Origin: a virus | IMG/VR virus record: IMGVR_UViG_3300030110_002484 | Location: 1-30,761 of that record | DNA: 30,761 bases | Direction: 5' to 3' (one strand) | Shown here: piece after piece, positions 28,865-30,761 of the stretch | Layout of the letters: each line of letters starts with the position of its first letter | Position numbering within the stretch: the stretch's first letter is position 1 | The notes under the pieces: model-generated | Seen by the model: the letters and a program-made list of their open reading frames with translations, nothing else | Told to the model about the DNA's origin: nothing | Databases searched by the model: none | Program-made: the position numbers and the translations under genes

Positions 28865-29635
28865 TTATCTTTCAAACGATAATATTATTTTCATTGGATT
28901 TGGGTTAAAAAGCTCTTTATTGTCAGCAACCGCTTCAGCTATTCCTGCTGAAAAACCAAGCGCCTGGTTATTTGTAGCAAAATCAGCAATAGATGTAAGT
29001 GTTCCTAAAACATCACCATCAGCTGAATGAATAGTATCGCCAATTGCAAAAACGTTTTCTGCGTTTGGATCATCGTCACTACCAGCATCAGTTGGAACTG
29101 AAGTAGCTTCAGCACTAGCAGAGCCTCTTGTTATTACAGTTGTGCCAAAATCAAAAGATCCACCAGCAATACCACCTATATACAAAGTATCAAATCCTAC
29201 GTTATCTCCACTGTCAGGTTCTCCTTGTAATACCATGTTGGGTACTAAACTAGCGGCCGCTCCAGAACCTGTTTGTGCTACTGTTCCAAAATCAAATCCT
29301 GCTTGACCATAATCTCCTCCACTATCAAGATGTGCCATACCTATTATATGATTAAATACAATTGGCGCAGCAACTACAGTAGCGTTTACAGTACCTAAAG
29401 TTGTTGGTGCAGTTCCATCTATAGTTTTTGCAAAAACCAAATCTACATCTCTTGCTGTTTGTGTAGCACCGTTAGCGGATCTAAACGTCGCGTTTACAGA
29501 GAGTAGTTTGTTGGCTCCTTTAGGTACTTGAAAAGAAGTCCAATCAAAAAGAACGTCTTTATTTGTAAACTGATTTGCTTGAGTGCTTGCTGTGATAATA
29601 GGTTTTATTTCTACTGAAAAATATTTTCCTGCCAT
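28865..29635 (-). CDS. Beta-rich virion (decoration or head-fibre candidate) protein, 256 aa
   Basis: The N-terminal part (VLFDWTSFQVPKGANKLL, about 28-45) is a sandwich-like beta domain; the rest is rich in Gly, Ala, Thr and Asp in alternating strand patterns. The ending, PMKIILSFER, reads like a closing strand. I recall close relatives in uncultured marine phages but no proven function. There is no enzyme motif, signal peptide or membrane segment. It lies between the holin-like gene and the small helical genes, upstream of the packaging genes. A virion surface protein such as a decoration or head fibre fits best, by composition only. Confidence 0.6.
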   Translation of the reverse strand: MAGKYFSVEIKPIITASTQANQFTNKDVLFDWTSFQVPKGANKLLSVNATFRSANGATQTARDVDLVFAKTIDGTAPTTLGTVNATVVAAPIVFNHIIGMAHLDSGGDYGQAGFDFGTVAQTGSGAAASLVPNMVLQGEPDSGDNVGFDTLYIGGIAGGSFDFGTTVITRGSASAEATSVPTDAGSDDDPNAENVFAIGDTIHSADGDVLGTLTSIADFATNNQALGFSAGIAEAVADNKELFNPNPMKIILSFER

Positions 29636-29639
29636 AATT

Positions 29640-30026
29640 TTATTTTTTTACTTTTTCTAGTGATCTTCCGCCAAAATAAGCACCGATCACAGTTATTAAT
29701 ACTAATTGAAGTAAATCAACCCAGCTAGATTTAACTTCAAAATTTAATGCACCTGCGTCTATAAATATTAATAGCATGGTGCATACTATTAAAAATATTA
29801 ATACTAATGGCCTAACGTTTTTACTTAGCCATGAGTCTGATTTTAAGTCTACTTCCCATCTCGCTGTTATATTCTTTTCCATCTCTACCTGATAGTTAGC
29901 GACTAATTCTTTTATTTTTCTTTCTGCTTCTAGTTTTTCTTCGGCAGAAGTATGTAAGTTATCTATAACTCCACCTACGCCTTTTACTAAATCTGCAGCT
30001 CCTGCAGAGAATAATTTACCTAACAT
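29640..30026 (-). CDS. 3TM holin-like protein, 128 aa
   Basis: Holins form the lesion in the inner membrane that lets lytic enzymes reach the cell wall. Seen: a hydrophobic/amphipathic N-terminal helix (about 8-21), a charged helix (about 27-62), then a conserved-type DSWLSKNVRPLV entry into transmembrane segment 72-90, a short polar loop, and a second segment 104-118 ending in GAYFGGRSLEK. This order matches the 3TM holin family known from gene transfer agents and many marine phages. It follows another small membrane protein gene by 3 bases, and a peptidase-like gene lies just beyond. Confidence 0.75.
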   Translation of the reverse strand: MLGKLFSAGAADLVKGVGGVIDNLHTSAEEKLEAERKIKELVANYQVEMEKNITARWEVDLKSDSWLSKNVRPLVLIFLIVCTMLLIFIDAGALNFEVKSSWVDLLQLVLITVIGAYFGGRSLEKVKK

Positions 30027-30029
30027 ATT

Positions 30030-30260
30030 TTATTTTTTTATTTTTTCAAACGCACTAATACCAAAACATCCTAATGTTACCATTACAAAAGAATTATATA
30101 TAGTGTCGTTAATTTCTAATTCTCCACCTCCTACGTACCCCATGTATATAATGGCAGTAGCTAAATCTATAATAGCAAATAATACCATTACAGCAAAAGA
30201 TATAAAACCAACTATATTTTTTTCATTTATATCGTTTTTATTTTTAAATAACTTCCACAT
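30030..30260 (-). CDS. Small two-helix membrane protein, 76 aa (second holin or antiholin candidate)
   Basis: I chose ATG at 30260 (MWKLFKNKND) because the upstream stop is TAG at 30264-30262 and the junction reads TAGTATG; the longer in-frame start at 30347 would lie inside the upstream gene. The protein has a basic start, a long hydrophobic helix (16-41), a Gly-rich turn, and a second hydrophobic helix (54-71) ending in Lys. Its size, topology and position directly before a 3TM holin suggest a partner in lysis, such as an antiholin or second holin. This is inferred from context, as no family is recognised. Confidence 0.65.
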   Translation of the reverse strand: MWKLFKNKNDINEKNIVGFISFAVMVLFAIIDLATAIIYMGYVGGGELEINDTIYNSFVMVTLGCFGISAFEKIKK

Positions 30261-30261
30261 A

Positions 30262-30696
30262 CTATACTGTTCCGTTATCGTTACCGTTATTAGCATCATC
30301 TTCCCAAGGAAAACCTTCGTCACCCGCTTCTTTCCAACTACCATCAACTAATATCATATCTTTACCGTTTCTAGTTTCTCTTAAAAAAACTTCACCGTTG
30401 TAAGTTATACTATTATCATCGTAAGCTAATTTACCAAGCTTCATATCTGTAGCATGACGCATTTCATGATTTATAACTTGTTTATATTCTGGGCTGTTAG
30501 GATCTATATTTTCATTAACAAATATACTACCATCCATATTAGCTTCGCCAAGTATTCCTTCTGCTAATGGCACCCTAACAACAGGCGTGCCAGGTACAGA
30601 GCCTTCTTCACCTGATTGTTTACCAAAACGCATTTTTGTTTTGATTACACCACCGCTAGCTTCTAAACCTCTATTTTTACCTAGTTTAAATCCCAT
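30262..30696 (-). CDS. Small HExxH zinc-metallopeptidase-like protein, 144 aa
   Basis: The sequence INHEMRHATD (75-84) contains HExxH at 77-81, with D84 or the later acidic YDDNS cluster as possible third metal ligand. The N-terminus is Gly/Lys-rich and the C-terminus is acidic and low-complexity. There is no signal peptide. I recall relatives with the same HExxHxxD and Y-x-D-N-x-x-T-Y-N-G pattern in marine phages, all uncharacterised. The start overlaps the previous stop (TAATG), and two membrane proteins follow at once, so it could be the lytic peptidase of a lysis cassette. A virion-maturation protease is the alternative. Confidence 0.65.
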   Translation of the reverse strand: MGFKLGKNRGLEASGGVIKTKMRFGKQSGEEGSVPGTPVVRVPLAEGILGEANMDGSIFVNENIDPNSPEYKQVINHEMRHATDMKLGKLAYDDNSITYNGEVFLRETRNGKDMILVDGSWKEAGDEGFPWEDDANNGNDNGTV

Positions 30697-30761
30697 TATC
30701 TATCTTTATCTTTTATCATATCATCTATAGCTTTATTGTAAACTTTATCTGTATATGATTT
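30696..30761 (-). CDS. 3' end of a gene cut by the window edge
   Basis: The last 21 codons and stop (TAA at 30698-30696) of an open frame entering from beyond base 30761. The visible tail is Lys/Asp-rich and ends in a KDKDR-type stretch. Its stop overlaps the ATG of the HExxH gene by one base, the same TAATG junction used elsewhere here, which supports it being coding. The product is unknown. Confidence 0.5.
   Translation of the reverse strand, partial: KSYTDKVYNKAIDDMIKDKDR

Noticed and set aside
30260-30347. Longer start for the two-helix membrane protein
   Set aside because: It would overlap the HExxH gene heavily and add a non-membrane basic stretch; the TAGTATG junction supports the start at 30260.
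1-30761. CRISPR arrays, tRNA genes, integrase or transposase genes
   Set aside because: I looked for regular repeat-spacer units, cloverleaf-like GC islands and relevant motifs and saw none; the sequence is almost entirely coding on the minus strand.

Overview
This window reads as part of the late (virion) region of an uncultured tailed bacteriophage, probably marine and short-tailed. Every supported gene lies on the minus strand, so transcription runs from base 30761 towards base 1. The genes are packed tightly, many with 1-4 nt junctions such as TAATG and TAGTATG. There is no gene-free stretch over 300 bases. I saw no tRNA, rRNA, integrase, insertion sequence or CRISPR array. The DNA is clearly AT-rich, arginine is mostly AGA, and almost no start codon has a Shine-Dalgarno sequence; starts are instead preceded by A/T-only leaders. 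Together with two Cys-flanked GCTNP...DDGSC repeats, which I know mainly from marine Bacteroidota proteins, this points to a Bacteroidota (flavobacterial) host. That host call is inference. The large terminase, the portal, and the order of terminase, portal, scaffold and capsid followed by connector proteins and giant proteins resemble crAss-like phages (Crassvirales) and marine metagenomic phages. This resemblance is from memory and has not been searched.

Layout in transcription order. (1) 30761-29640: the end of one gene, a small HExxH metallopeptidase-like protein, a two-helix membrane protein and a 3TM holin-like protein, possibly a lysis cassette. (2) 29635-27761: a 256-aa beta-rich probable virion protein and small genes of 95, 73 and 196 aa; the 196-aa product has weak GroES-like character. 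(3) 27816-20171: packaging and capsid genes (candidate small terminase, large terminase, portal, scaffold candidate, major capsid protein). (4) A strong intrinsic terminator with a C(UUCG)G loop just after the capsid gene. (5) 20102-17155: a 278-aa conserved protein, then two connector or tail-accessory proteins, with a second GC-rich C(UACG)G hairpin between the 278-aa and 244-aa genes. (6) 17151-8335: a 2197-aa tail or muzzle protein, a 138-aa protein and a 597-aa beta-rich virion protein. (7) 8286-1: two probable ejected or internal proteins (268 and 408 aa), then a giant protein that leaves the window after 2077 residues.

The likely logic is as follows. The terminase packages DNA through the portal into a shell of capsid protein built on the scaffold. 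The 244-aa, 438-aa and 2197-aa proteins close the portal and form the short tail. The 268-aa, 408-aa and giant proteins would be carried inside the particle and delivered with the DNA. The giant protein is the most interesting element: one chain has coiled coil, several hydrophobic segments, a HEFMH zinc-protease motif and a C-terminal HAD-type phosphatase domain cut by the window edge.
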